A stretch of DNA of 64,000 nt. It comes from Posidonia oceanica (taxonomy: Eukaryota; Streptophyta; Magnoliopsida; Alismatales; Posidoniaceae). Under the pieces are notes generated by a model, which saw only the letters and a program-made list of their open reading frames with translations, was not told the origin of the DNA and did no database searches. This document shows, one piece after another, positions 12,178-23,606 of the stretch (position 1 is its first letter; the number at the start of each line of letters is the position of its first letter). The translations under genes and the position numbers were made by a program. The stretch spans positions 6,758,001-6,822,000 of the forward strand of contig JAZBRS010000077.1 of assembly GCA_037176725.1 (NCBI GenBank), given 5' to 3'.

Positions 12178-13166
12178 AGAGGAGGGACGCTTGGGCTCCT
12201 AGCTGAGGAACTCGCACCTACCTGTGGACAGGCAAAACAACAAAGGTGTCAGAAGATGGACGCAATGCAAGTTATTAGGATGGCATGAATGGCACACATG
12301 CAGATGAATGCCCTATTATGCGCTCTCTCACCATGCATGTCCTAAGTAGGCTGACTACTCGGACTTGCTCATGGGTATGGATTTATTGACTCAGGTCAGA
12401 AAAGTAGGTCCCCGTCTAAATCCTGGCCAAAACTCAGGCAAACAACGGGTAGTGCGTTAGGAGCCTCGACGCTGCCAGAGCATGGGTTGTACCCTCTACT
12501 AACACTGACGCAACCACGGACAAGAGGGGACAGACCGACCTACTTGTCCCACGCCAAAGCGATGGAACAAGAGACCAGTACTGTCGTTCTTAGACTAAGT
12601 GGGTGGACTCAAGGATGAGAAGATGCATGATTTCTAGTATGATCACTCATGCAGATATGATGTTAAGTGTTTTACTTGCATTTTATTTAGCCAAAGGGGG
12701 AAAATTGCAAGTTTGGCTCTAGTTGTGCTTAAATGTTATTGTTTGGCTTCATTGTAGCTTTTAAATTGAGGCAAATGGAAGCAAACATGTTTCTAATATC
12801 CTAGGCATGGAAAAAGCATGAAGGGGAAAGAAACATCAAGTCATGGCATGCAAACAATCTTATACCAAGGCAAAAGGCATGTGCATGGCATGTGCAAGTG
12901 TTGTGGTCATGATGGTGAAGAAGAAGAAAACATTCATCACATCAAAAAAGCATGATACATGGTATGTGCATGTGGGGTGGCATAGCATTTGTGAACAACA
13001 AAACATTCACCACTCAAAATGCATGTATTATTGCGTCAAGCAAGCATTTAGACATGGCATTAAGCAAGAGGAAAAAGCATGCATAAGCAAACAAACAAGC
13101 AGGTAAGGCAAGCACAAGTAAAAAACCATGCAAGCGAAAAGCCAAAACGAAAGCCAAAGTCTTGCA
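12178..13166 (-). other. 5' leader of element A (PBS to gag)
   Basis: Non-coding. The part at about 12290-12650 aligns with the leader of E (57180-57560), including CAGGTCAGAAAA.GTAGGTCCCC and ACCCTCTACTAACAC. A pyrimidine-rich tract ending in CCACAG|GTAGG at 12222-12221 (minus) resembles a 3' splice site just upstream of gag, but the same bases could also serve as a donor. Confidence 0.6.
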
Positions 13167-13184
13167 TCCCCAGCGGAGTAGCCA
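13167..13184 (-). promoter_or_regulatory. Primer binding site of element A
   Basis: The minus strand reads TGGCTACTCCGCTGGGGA, one base after the LTR end. It differs at two positions from the PBS of E. Similarity to the tRNA-Arg PBS reported for Ogre elements is from memory. Confidence 0.75.
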
Positions 13185-13185
13185 T

Positions 13186-15682
13186 TGTAGAGACCGTGCC
13201 TCTAGAACGACATGATCGCACGCTACCAAAGCTCGCGCACGCCGGCTGGAGAGAAAGGGCCACTGCCAACGGTGAATCCGAGGAAGGACACTCGACTCGA
13301 AACACCAAAAAACGGCAAGAAAAGGAAAGATAAAGTAAAACGGAGTCGCCACCTAGTCTATTAAATCGGAAGACGAGGAAAATCGAAGAAATCATGAGAA
13401 AAACATGCGGGTGCGTGCTATGTCATGCAAAATATGACTCGTGCCTAGGATAAGGGCATAATGGTCATTACGGGTTAAGAGAAAGGGTAAGGACTCCTGT
13501 TACGCACGGGGAAGGTGTTAGGCACCCCCGATACGCCCGGAATCGGTCTTTCTAGGCTTTTCACTTGCATATGCAGGAATTTCGATAGTGCTTGCCTTTA
13601 ACTGTACGCCCGAGGGCGAGAAATGCTATGCCATGTTTATGAATGCTTTAATGTGCTTAAACATATGCTTAATGCCATGATGCATGAGGGAAAACAAAAC
13701 ATGCGATTTATGTGCTCAGCAGTGCTGTTGATATCTAAATCGGGTGTGCCACGGTTCTAAAGAAGTCCAAACAGTAAGCATCATCGCCCTAAATGCAATG
13801 TAGGCGCGAAATAAAACGTCGAGGAAAACCATGCAATGCAAGGGGACGGCATGCAACATGTATTTGTAAAACATGCTAAGCTTGATAAAACTATGCCAAA
13901 ACGACTAATATAAGTTGAAATGTCATGATATGACGATAAAATAAGCTAGGAAAACAAAACAGGAGCAAAGCAAATCAAGTAAAGCGGCAAACAGGTGGCT
14001 GGCCACTGTTTGGGTTCAGGCATGAGTCGCCGATCCTCTAGGCGACAACACACGTCGCCAGCCTGAGCGGCGGTGGCATGGGTCACCAGCGAGAGCGGCG
14101 ACAAGGCCCTCTGCAGGCTGCCTCAAACAGTCAACTTCATTGCCTCTAAAATGGCATGCACACATTGTGAACTACGAAATAAAATACATGGAAATAGAGA
14201 CGGCACATCCAGGATTAAGATCATACAAACAGCATGCGAAAAGGATGCCGGAGCCACGAGATACATTGGCTCAAAGTCCGACCAAGGGACTACCTGAACC
14301 ACCGGCTGAGTCACCGCTTAGAACAGCGACGAACCTGGCAATCCAGCGGCTGAACTTCATCGTCAAACCTCGCGCCTCCGGCGATGCAAATCAAGCAACT
14401 AAATACATGGAAGTAAAGAGCATACATTCACGAGTAAAGGCATATAGATAACATGCAAACTGGTCACTTGAGTCGCGAGATACACCGACTCAAACTCCGG
14501 CTAGCGACAGTTCCGGTGACGAACTTCGACGTCGAACCGCATGACACCGGTGTCACGAAGCAAGCCGCCATTGATCGGGGAAGCATCACGGCATTCCCAC
14601 GATCACATCCAAACTCTTAGTGTAGGAAACGGGCAAGCAGATCGCTCCACCTGTCCCTCTCCTCACTTCGCCGACGGCGACCACGTCTGCCGACCTTGGA
14701 GGAGGCCGGCAGACCACGAGACACCACCATGGCACTCGGAGAGGGCCGATGGAGCTTGAGGGTGATCTGAGGAAGGAGGAGGGGTGATTTCTCACCTGTG
14801 CAGGGGCACGGTTGTGCCTCCTGACGCAGCTCACCGGCGAACGACACTGTGGAGGTTGCAGCGGTGCGGGAGGCAGCGGCAGCGGCTTGATGGGGTCGGT
14901 CTGCACTTGGGGACGTCTGGCGGTGCTTCTCGGTGCTCGGGGAAGGAGGTCATAGCGTCTGACGAGCGGAATGGCATTACCGGTCGGAGATGGGAAGGCT
15001 CATCGGAGACGGAGAAGATGACAGTGCAAGGAAGCCGTGGGGATGCTTGGAGGCTTGGGGAGGCCTGCTGGAGCTAATGTGGGTGTTCGAGGATGCTCAG
15101 GGATCACTCGAGGGGCGTGGGAGGCTCTGGTTCACTTGGGATCTCTCAGAAATGGCCACCGACATGGATGGGTAGTAGGTTGCTTTGTTTTGTTCGGTTG
15201 AGCTACAGGAAGAACAGTGGTAGGGCAAGGCGTGCACGGGAGAGCATGGCAGCGCGTGGCCTAGCAGGGTGTCACAGGCATGGGCAAGCTCTGGCAAGGG
15301 GATGGTGTGCATGGCAATGGCAGACGGCATGGGTGCATGGTGGCGGGAGGCAGCTTGCACGGGAGAAGAGTTTAATAGGTGAGTCGGCTCTCTGCATGGC
15401 AACAACGTTAGTCGCCGCTGTGAGTGGCGACAGACCCAATCGCTGCTGTGATAGCCAACTAGGGCCTCCTAACTCAACAGGGCCTGTTCCAAGGCTTAAC
15501 GGGCTACTAATGGGCTTGGGCTTGTTGAGGCTAGTGGTGTGAAGGTTTTGAGTAAGTTTGGAGGATTTTGGGTTGGTTTCTGGGTTTTGGTCTAGGTTAG
15601 GGTTTGAGGTGGGATCCACCGCTTCCGAGCACGCTCCTCCGGATGAAATCTGCCGACGGGGTGTCAAATTGGGGTGTCTATA
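13186..15682 (-). repeat. 5' LTR of element A (2.50 kb)
   Basis: It runs from TGTAGAGACC to GGGTGTCTATA on the plus strand; the CA end has decayed to TA. The U5 motif complement is at 13342-13353, the conserved block at about 13484-13542, GC-rich sequence at 14640-15060, and a donor-like CACAG|GTGAGA at 14795. Gag of element B begins immediately to the right. Confidence 0.88.
14795..14796 (-). promoter_or_regulatory. Candidate 5' splice donor in the 5' LTR of A
   Basis: CACAG|GTGAGA, 0.89 kb after the LTR 5' end. Paired with the acceptor-like site at 12222, it would define a leader intron of about 2.6 kb that removes U5 and the PBS. Confidence 0.4.
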
Positions 15683-16114
15683 GAACCGATGACAGTAGAA
15701 CTATACAAAGCGAAGGGAAAGGGCTCAGAAACAATATGGATAAGAGTAGAAGGGTCTACCACAGACGTAGCAGACCCGGAGGGGAAGATGGCATGTACTC
15801 TTGAGGGTCGAACGCCTCCCGAGTGGGAGTGCTCTGGCAAGGGTTGGTGAACAATGCTAGGGTAGGGGGTGCTGGTAGATGCTGATGCTAATGGAGGTGT
15901 AGAAGTGGAGGCTGCCTCCTGTGTGTTGATGACGATGACCTTGTGGTCAATCAGTCCTGGATGACATCCCTAAGAGAGTAGCAATTGTCCGTCGAGTGCC
16001 CTGCAGCCTAATGGAAATTACAGTATAAGTTCGCTTGGAACCAATGCGGAAGCAGGTTCGGCAGTGGGCAAACTTCGGGAAGCCGGAGGAGCGACATGAC
16101 CTTGGGTAAGACAG
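15683..16114 (-). pseudogene. gag: gag fragment of element B (left part)
   Basis: On the plus strand it aligns with the E gag-pro gene around 54590-55010, covering the linker before and after the CNFH...GH...C knuckle. It is bounded by element A on the left and solo LTR C on the right. It reconnects in position with 21429 onward: the two pieces give continuous gag homology across the LTR, allowing for one copy of GACAG. The rest of element B lies left of the window. Confidence 0.75.
16110..16114. repeat. Target site duplication of solo LTR C (GACAG, left copy)
   Basis: The identical copy is at 21429-21433, so both copies are intact. This is the expected 5 bp for Ty3/gypsy integration. Confidence 0.9.
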
Positions 16115-16599
16115 TGTTGACACCCCATTTTGACAGGCTGAATCAACGGATCTATCGGGCGGCTAGGAAAAAACCTAAAACCACACCCAAAACTTCAACC
16201 TAAAACCACCCAAAACTTTAGCCTAAAACCATCCAAAACTTCAACCTAAAACCACACCCAAATCTAGACCCAAACCCACACCTTCCTCTCCTTCTTTCCC
16301 CTCAAAACAAGCCCAAACTCAACCTAGGCTTACCCCCCTTTCCCGAACTTGAAAACCCACCAAAATCCATAGGAACACTCACCCCTGATGACTTAGCAAA
16401 CCCACCAAAAAGCCTGCAAAATCTCAAACCAGACCCCTCCCAAAAACCCTAGGAAACTTAGGCAAAAATACCCTTTTTCTACACCTCAAAACCCCTCCAA
16501 AACCTTCTCAAAACCAAACCAAAACCCTGGGAACAAAACTAGAAACCTTAGACCCCACACCCGCCAAATTTCACCCCTTTCCGAGACTCCTAAGCCCCC

Positions 16600-17830
16600 C
16601 TTTTGCCTGGATTATCGTTTTCTCTCTCCGGGATTATCGTTTTCTCTCTCCTCTCTCTCTCCTGATTATCGTCTCTCTTTTCCCCCCCTTCTCGCCCTTT
16701 TTTCGGCTTGGCAGCGGGCCCCCTTTGTACTCCTACCCCTTCTCTACCTTATTCCTATTTTTATTTTATTTTTACCATTTTTCTTGAATTTTAAAAAAAC
16801 CTTTTCCCTCAAACCTACCTCTTTCCCTTTTGTTTCCCTTTTTTCCCTTTCTCTTCTTCTTTCTCTTTTCTTCTTCTTTCTTTTGCAAAAATCCATGAAA
16901 ATCCTTAAAAATCTGTAAAACCCCAAAACATAAAAGAGACAAATCAGAATTCCAAGAAAGGCAACTAAAAAACATTAAACAAGTGATTAAAAACTCAAAC
17001 TTAACTAAATCAAGCTAAAAGGAAAACCAAGCATGCAAACTAAAAAATGCAAAACAAACTAAAAGAAAATACTGTAAAATCAAAGAAAAAACTAAAATAA
17101 AATCAAAGCCAACCTAAAGTGAAAACCCTACCAAAAGAATTAAAAAAAACAAACCCTAAAAGAGAAGAAAACAATTAAAAACGTTAAGACAAGTAATTAA
17201 TCAAAAAAACACTTAACAAATCTAAAAGAAGCCATCAAAAACTTGAAACAATTTAAAATATTTAAGTAAAAAAAAACTCAACAAAAGAAATTTAACTAAA
17301 AAACGTTAAAAGAACTTAACAAACAAAATCGTAAAATAATTTAAAAAAAAAAAAAGAAAAAACTTGAGAAAAGATCCTAAAAACTAAAAGACTAAAACTC
17401 CCCCTAGTTAATTAAGAAACAATCCATTAAAAAAGGCCTAATTAAGAATTCCAACTTAACAAAAAAAACAAAAAAAAACAATTAAAAAACTTAACAAATA
17501 TTTAACAAAATAAAAAAAACAACTTAAAGAAAACTCAAATCCTAAAATCTCAAACCAAAAGAGAAATTTAAACAATTAAAACAATTAAAAAGAAAAAAAC
17601 TCAAAAGAAGAAAACCATTAACAAATTCAAAGGATTAATTATGAACAAAAAAAGAAAATTAAAAACAGTTGCCCTGAAAGAAATCAAAAAAAGGAAAATC
17701 ACAAATCAATTCTTTTTTCTTCTCTTTTCTTTTTTTCTTTCTCTTTTTTCTTTCTTTCTTTTCTTCTTTCTTCTTCTCTTCTATTTCTTCTTCTATTTCT
17801 TTCCCAACCTCCTGTTACAGCCTTCTCACC
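16600..17830 (+). repeat. Low-complexity pyrimidine-rich and A-rich tract of LTR C
   Basis: CT-rich runs at 16620-16900 and 17710-17830 flank about 0.8 kb of A-rich sequence with many AACTTAA and AAAAC words. It is likely U3. No clear TATA box could be chosen. Confidence 0.5.
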
Positions 17831-18966
17831 ACTGCCGTCCTTACTCCTTTCCTTTTCAGCCACCACCCTACCCACCATCGACAACACATCGTCGCCAGGT
17901 CTGCCACCCAGGCACGTCTCTGCCCGCCTGCAAGCCTAGGCTAAGGCTCTGCCATGGGAACAAAAAGAAAAAGAGAAGAACCCAACAGAGGAAGAGAGAA
18001 GAGGAGACCTGTGGAGAAACCAGGAGGATGATCCACCACTGCCCCCAGACCTCCCTCTCTCTGGTGTGCACTCCATCGGAAGAGAAAAAGCCAAGCAACC
18101 CGAGAATTCACCCCCAACAGACCGGCTGAACCCATCTTCTTCCAAAAAACCTCCAACACACCTACTCCTTTGCAGAACGACCACCACAAGCCTCCTAAAA
18201 TCCTCAAACTTGGCCACCTTACTCGCCAGACAACCACCTTCACAACCCACCCAAGATCTCGCCGCGAGACGACCCACGCTCCTCACACTCCACTACAAAC
18301 ACTTGGGTCCCCTTTTTTGCCGAAATCTTCAAACCTCCATAACTTCCTCCACGCTCAGTGGAATCCACTTCTGTTTCGTCCCACGCGCTCCCCGAACAAC
18401 CACCTAGCCGCCCATACCCTTGCTTCGGCCTGGAACGCCGCACAACGCCGCAACCACCTCGGCCACCACAGTAGCAGCCAGTCTGGGCCAGATCCTCCTC
18501 TAGACGACCAGACCCGCTTCTGGAAGCACCGGGACCTTCCCCGGACCTCAAGCAACGACCCCAGATCGCCGCACGCCGCCTCCAGCCCCCCACGCGCCGC
18601 CACAACCTCCGCCGGTTTCGCCGAAAACCACCTAGTTGGGTGGCTCGTTCCAGCACGCGAAACAGGCAAGGGACCCCTCCTCCGGCTTCCTCTCCTTCCC
18701 CTCTCTCTTCTCAGCCTTTCCCCGGACCGTTTCGACCACTGTGCCGCCCGCACGAGGCCGCCGGAGGGACCTTCTTCCCCGGCGCCGGCGACTCCAGCAG
18801 CACGCCCGCGCGTCGCCCAGTGCCCCGCCATGCCGCCGGACGCCGCCCTTGCCTCCGCCGCACCACGCCGAGCTCCCCCGCACGCCGCCCGGGCCGCGCC
18901 GCCCGCACCACAGCCGTTCCAGGCCCCCCGCCGGCGAGCCCCGGTCACGGACCCTGTAGCTAACAG

Positions 18967-18968
18967 GT
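18967..18968 (+). promoter_or_regulatory. Candidate 5' splice donor in LTR C
   Basis: ACAG|GTTTGC marks the switch from a GC-rich block to AT-rich, intron-like sequence. It is 2.85 kb from the LTR 5' end, against 2.87 kb for the site in the LTRs of E. Confidence 0.3.
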
Positions 18969-19554
18969 TTGCTTTGGTTTAGTTTTATTTTTGCATTAGC
19001 TTAGGAATTTTACATTTGTATTGCATTAGCTTCGTTTAAGTTTCTTAATATTGCATTCAGGTCCTCCACAGTTCTAAACTCATTTAAATCTGATTTAAAA
19101 CCATATGAAATTGCATTAAGTGTTTGCAGTCCTGTCCATTTGCACGTTAGTCCACTTGCAGTTCTTTTTATTTTTTTTTTCTTTTAGCTTAAGTCCTGCA
19201 ACTTGGTTTTATTATTCTTAGGTCCTTTTCTGCATTTTTCCACGTATTGCACCCATGCATCATTGCACTTAGCACTATTTTCACACACTTAAGTATGTCT
19301 AGCTCTCATTCACATGGGAGGACCTTCAGCACACCCCTAGGACCTCCTGAACACTTAGATCTGTTCTCCTCTTCTGTTCTGGCCCTTCTGCTCCGGAGCC
19401 GCGATATCTTTCAATCCGACCGTCGGATCTCCCCAAGTGAGCTGCCCGGGCGACCGCAGTGAAGCGCTCTTCAGCATGGACCAAACGGATCTCCGATCAG
19501 ACTCCCGGATCTCCAGGTATATCTTCCTGAACTTCTGCACTGCATTCATCTTGC

Positions 19555-20720
19555 ATGCCATTTGCACCGTTTTGCGTGCCCTTTACTTTTCTTGCCTCGT
19601 TTTGCGTGCCATCGCGTTTTATCGCTCCGTTTTGCGTGCCGCTTCTCTATTTTGCACCGTTTTGCGTGCCTTTTACTTTCTTCGCCTCGTTTTGCGTGCC
19701 ATCATGTTTTATCGCTCCGTTTTGCGCGCCACTTCTCTATCTTGCACCGTTTTGCGTGCCTTTTAGTTTCTTCGATTCGTTTTGCGTGCCATCATGTTTT
19801 ATCGCTCCGTTTTGCGCGCCGCTTCTTTGTCTTGCACCGTTTTGCGTGCCCTTTAGTTTTTTCGCCTCGTTTCGCGTGTTTTCATGTTTTATCGCTCCGT
19901 TTTGCGCGCCACTTCTCTATCTTGCACCGTTTTGCGTGCCTTTTGGTTTCTTCGCCCCGTTTTGCGTGCCATTATGTTTTATCGCTCCGTTCTGCGCGCC
20001 GCTTCTTTGTCTTGCACCGTTTTGCGTGCCCTTTAGTTTTTTCGTCTCGTTTCGCGTGTTTTCATGTTTTATCGCCCCGTTTTGCGCGCCACTTCTCTGT
20101 CTTGCACCGTTTTGCGTGCCTTTTAGTTTTCTCGCCCCGTTTTGCGTGTTTCCTTGCCTTCTCGCTCCGTTTTGCGCGCCGCTTCCCTGTCTTGCACCGT
20201 TTTGCGTGCCTTTTAGTTTTTTCGCCTCGTCTTACGTGTTTTCAAGTTTTCTCGCTCCGTTTTGCGCGCCACTTCTTTGTTTTGCACCGTTTTGCGTGCC
20301 CTTTAGTTTTTTCGCCTCGTTTTGCGTGCCTTCAAGTTTTCTCGCTCCGTTTTGCGTGCCACCTCTTTGTCTTGCACCGTTTTGCGCGCAGTCTTGTTTT
20401 TCCGCTCCGTTTTGCGTGTCTTCATGTTTTCTCGCTCCGTTTTGCGTGCCGCTTCCTTGTTTCGCTCCGTTTTGCGTGCCCTTTAATTTTCTTGCCCCGT
20501 TTTGCGCGCAGTCTTGTTTTTCCTGCACCGTTTTGCGTGCCCTTTCGTTTTCTCGTCTCGTTTTGCGTGTCCTGGTGTTTTCTTGCCCAGTTTTGCGCCC
20601 TTCTTTCGTTTTCTCGCACGGTTTCGCGTCCTTGTTCCGTTCCTTGCATCATTTTGCATGCCAACCCTGTTCTCGCATCTTTTTGCATACTTGTTTCGTT
20701 CCTCGTACTGTTTTACGCCG
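19555..20720 (+). repeat. 30-bp minisatellite in LTR C, about 38 units
   Basis: The core CGTTTTGCGTGCC recurs every 30 bp almost exactly until about 20520, then with single-base slips. The half between cores varies and tends to alternate in threes. Because 30 is a multiple of three, two plus-strand frames stay open for over 400 codons, giving Phe/Cys-rich repeats; I regard this as a by-product, not a gene. The LTRs of E hold the same motif in about ten looser units. Confidence 0.9.
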
Positions 20721-21428
20721 TTTTCCCTTGCATGTCGATTACATTGCGTGGTTTTCTCGCCGTTTTGTTTTATCGCCTGCATTTGCATGTAGGGCGATGA
20801 TGCTTACTGTCCGGAGTTCTCACGAGCCAGGTTTCGCCCGGTTAGGAACACGGGCAGCATTGCTGAGCGTTTAGATTGCACGTTTACTTCCCCGCACCGT
20901 TTTCCATCACTTAGAGCACACCTTTGAGCATTTAGACAGGCATTCATTGGCACTTAGGCATTCAAAGTCTGCATTTCCCTGCATATGCGAGCGTAAGCCT
21001 AGAAAGACCGATTCTCGGGCGCGTCGGGGGTGCCTAACACCTTCCCCGCGCGTAACAGGAGTCCTTACCCTCTCTTGGCCCGCAATGACCATATTGCCCT
21101 TGTCCTAGGCACGAGTCACATCATTTGCATTCATTTGCATCTTATTTCTTTTGCATTGCTTTGCTTTGCATCCTTTGCTTGGTTTTGCGTGATTATTCAC
21201 GCATTTCCCCGGTTTTCCTCGTCTTCCGATTTAATAGACTTGGTGGCGACTCCGATTTTGTCTTATCTTCTTCTTTTCTTTCCTTTTTTTTTTTTTCTTT
21301 TCCTTTTTAAATGTTTTCGAGTTAGGTCCTCCTTCTCGGACATAGCCGCTTATAGTGAGCCTGATTCCGATCGGTGCACGCGAGCTTTGGCATCGTGCAT
21401 GGACGATCCGAACACCGGGATTACTACA

Positions 21429-23395
21429 GACAGCACTCAAAGGTTCCACAAGAGGAGTGAAATCACACTCGGCGCGACGAGGCCATCTCTACCCTGGACG
21501 TTGTCCTTGCCAAACCAATGCAGCAGGATAGACCGGTTGGGCGGTGATGGTGATCTATGGTGTGGGTGGTGTTCCACGTGCTAGTGCATAAACTACCTGA
21601 TTCAGGCCAGGCTGAGCCACCACATTGACGGGCACGGCAGGGGATCCGATGTAGGCAACAGTGGTCTTCAGAGGGTCCCTTCTCATGAGATGGTTGTTGT
21701 TGCTGCCATTGTTGTTGCTGTTGGGACCGGCGGGCGCGGTGACTTGCCTGGCGAACGTGGTGAGCGCAGGAAAGTAGCCGCTGCAAAGCGAGCTCTCCAC
21801 ATGGGCGTCTACCCGAATCAGGGATGCAAAGGTGGTGATTGGCTGTATGCTGAGCAAAGCCCCAGTAGCCAGCTACGCACCTTGGATGATTATCTCGATA
21901 GACTCCTTGTCAGAGGGTCTATCGCGAACCTGCGAGGCAAGGGCGCGCCAGCGGCCAACGTACTCCCTGAACGGCTCCTGTGGCTTTTGCCGGGTGGCGA
22001 TGAGATCCTCCCGCTTTGGGATCAGGTCCAAGTTGATAGAATACTGTTCCAGGAATGCCTGCGAAAGGTCATTCCAAGTCTTGATGATTGTCATATCAAG
22101 TGAAGTGAACCACTTGAGGGAAGGACCGGTCAAACTCTTCTAGAATAGGTAGATCAATAGCCTCTCATCAGCCTAGAGCTGAGTGAGGTCTCCACAGTAG
22201 GCCCTCATATGGGAAATGGGGCAACCTTTATCATTGTACTTATCAAAGTCCGGGATGTGGAAGTTCGATGGGAGTACCGCCTTTGGGAAGTAGCAGAGGT
22301 CCCGAAACTGATAGGACTGGCGATCACCGCCCTGCACTAGACGTAGTGCTTTTTCCAGATCTCCCATCTTAGTGAGGAGGGCATCTGGAGTCGCTGCCGG
22401 TGATGATGGTGCAGCTTGGATGGGGGTCGCATATGCTAAGTGGGTCGCACCTAAGTGCTCCTCCAAGTCCATTATCACATCGCCTAGTGATGCAACGTGA
22501 GGGCCAGTATACCCGTGCATTGGTGCTATGTGTGATGGTATGCATGCGGGGGAAGGGATCTACTGATGCACCGAGTAGGGGTAGGAGGAGTGCTGTGCAG
22601 TGACTGGTGCAGAGTGTGGGAGCAGCAGCTGCTGCACTAGTGTGGTGCCAGGTAGTAGGCTAAGTGGGTATTGTGCTCCTGCTAGCCCAAGAGGCTGGCC
22701 ACCAAATGGCAGGGTCAGATGCTGTGCAATGAGTGAAGTGTGTGCAGGAGGCAGCGATGACGCCCCCATCGCCGGAGCAGTGAGGAGCCGAGGCGATGGA
22801 ATGGACGGAGGTGCAGTGCGGGGCACCAGGAATGCCAGAGCTGACTGTGAAGGAACCTCAGGAGTAGCAACAAGGACCGAAGATGGCTAAAGAGACAGAG
22901 CCATGCCCTACAGTTGCTGTGCGAGCACCATCAGCTGCTGAGCTCGCATGGCGGGGGTCCCCTCAGTGGGAAGACCGAAGGGCGGGACAGACAAGGGACT
23001 AGATGCTAGAGGTGGCAAGGACACAAACTCTCCAGAAAGGAGGGGACCTATAACCGAGGCTGCCACAACGGAATGGGTGTCTAAAGTGACATAGCCCTGA
23101 GAAGGAGTGGCAGTCAGTAGAGTCTCCGGAGCACGAGCGGCAGTCACCAAGACGGACTTAGTGACGGGCTCCGGAGTGGGGAAGGTCTGCCAATGCCCGA
23201 CAGAAAAAAGGGTCTCCCAATGCACCAAGGGGTGGGAAACCTGGGCAGAGAGAGGCACAGAGGGGGCCAAAGTGAAGGATGGAGAAATCGAAGTTGGAAT
23301 CCCCTCCAGGGCAACACAAGAGGAAAACTCACCGGTACGTTGAGCCATGGCGGATTGCGAACGGGTGCGAATGGGGCTGCAGCAGTAAATAGGAA
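21429..23395 (-). pseudogene. gag: Decayed gag of element B (main part)
   Basis: The order of motifs matches E gag: IRTRSQSAMAQ at the N-terminus (methionine of MAQ at 23348), then a long Pro/Ser/Thr/Val-rich region, YQFRDLCYFPKAVLP, DFDKYNDKGCPISHM, LTGPSLKWFTSLDM, EPFREYVGRWR, RDRPSDKESI. In-frame TAG codons at 22142-22140 and 22175-22173 (minus) stand where E has CAG (Gln), and several frameshifts follow. The gene continues at 16114 once solo LTR C is ignored. The leader upstream is deleted: homology stops about 50 bp before the MAQ codon, and LTR-like sequence follows at 23397. Confidence 0.85.
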
Positions 23396-23396
23396 G

Positions 23397-23606
23397 GTGT
23401 GACCGTCTCTTTCGACGTATGACTCGGGGGCCGCTGCCAAAGCTCGCAGACGCCCGGCTGTAGGGAATAAGGGCCACAGCTAATGGTGTATCCGAGGAAA
23501 GTTCGACTCAAAGAAGAAAACACCAATAAAATGATAAGTGACGATAAAAGAATAAAAGGAAAAGGAAAAAAAGGATCAAGTCTAAATTCCTTAACGGAGT
23601 GGTCAT
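23397..23606 (-). repeat. Duplicated LTR-end fragment next to the LTR of B
   Basis: The sequence around CCGCTGCCAAAGCTCGCAGA at 23433-23452 recurs at 23641-23660 inside the LTR proper, with similar flanks on both sides for over 100 bp. The fragment ends at AACGGAGTGGTCAT, which resembles both the U5 motif complement (CGGAGTCGCCAC) and the PBS complement (GCGGAGTAGCCAT of A). It replaces the normal leader between PBS and gag. Confidence 0.6.

Larger units (their letters stand above)
1..15682 (-). mobile_element. Element A: gag-only Tat-like LTR retrotransposon, cut by the window edge
   Basis: Two related LTRs (1-1587, partial, and 13186-15682) flank an internal region that reads on the minus strand: PBS at 13167-13184, gag remnants at 10058-12177 and 4987-5473, a repeat-rich 3' region, and a polypurine tract at 1588-1605. 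The right end abuts gag of element B, so A inserted into B. The left target duplication lies outside the window, so it cannot be tested. Solo LTR D interrupts the gag. No protease, RT, RNase H or integrase motif is visible, so A looks like a non-autonomous gag-carrying element (TR-GAG-like, inferred) or one that lost pol by deletion. Confidence 0.8.
16115..21428 (+). mobile_element. Solo LTR C (5.31 kb, plus orientation)
   Basis: It begins TGTTGACACCCCATTTTGAC, ends ACTACA, and is flanked by the perfect 5-bp duplication GACAG. Gag of element B is on both sides. It belongs to the same family as the LTRs of E: shared 5' end, shared CGTTTTGCGTGCC minisatellite, GC-rich block (18100-18960), and donor-like ACAG|GTTTGC 2.85 kb in. 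U5 contains GGTGGCGACTCC at 21242-21253 and the block GGTGCCTAACACCTTCCCCG near 21030. It is the only plus-oriented element recognised in the window. Confidence 0.93.

Noticed and set aside
18170..18982. Plus-strand open frame of 270 codons in LTR C
   Set aside because: GC-rich block of an LTR with long frames on both strands; composition explains it. It ends at a donor-like site, so it is treated as possible leader exon only.
19555..20874. Plus-strand open frames of 439 and 412 codons rich in Phe, Cys and Pro
   Set aside because: They lie on a 30-bp minisatellite inside an LTR; the period alone keeps several frames open. No start context or domain.
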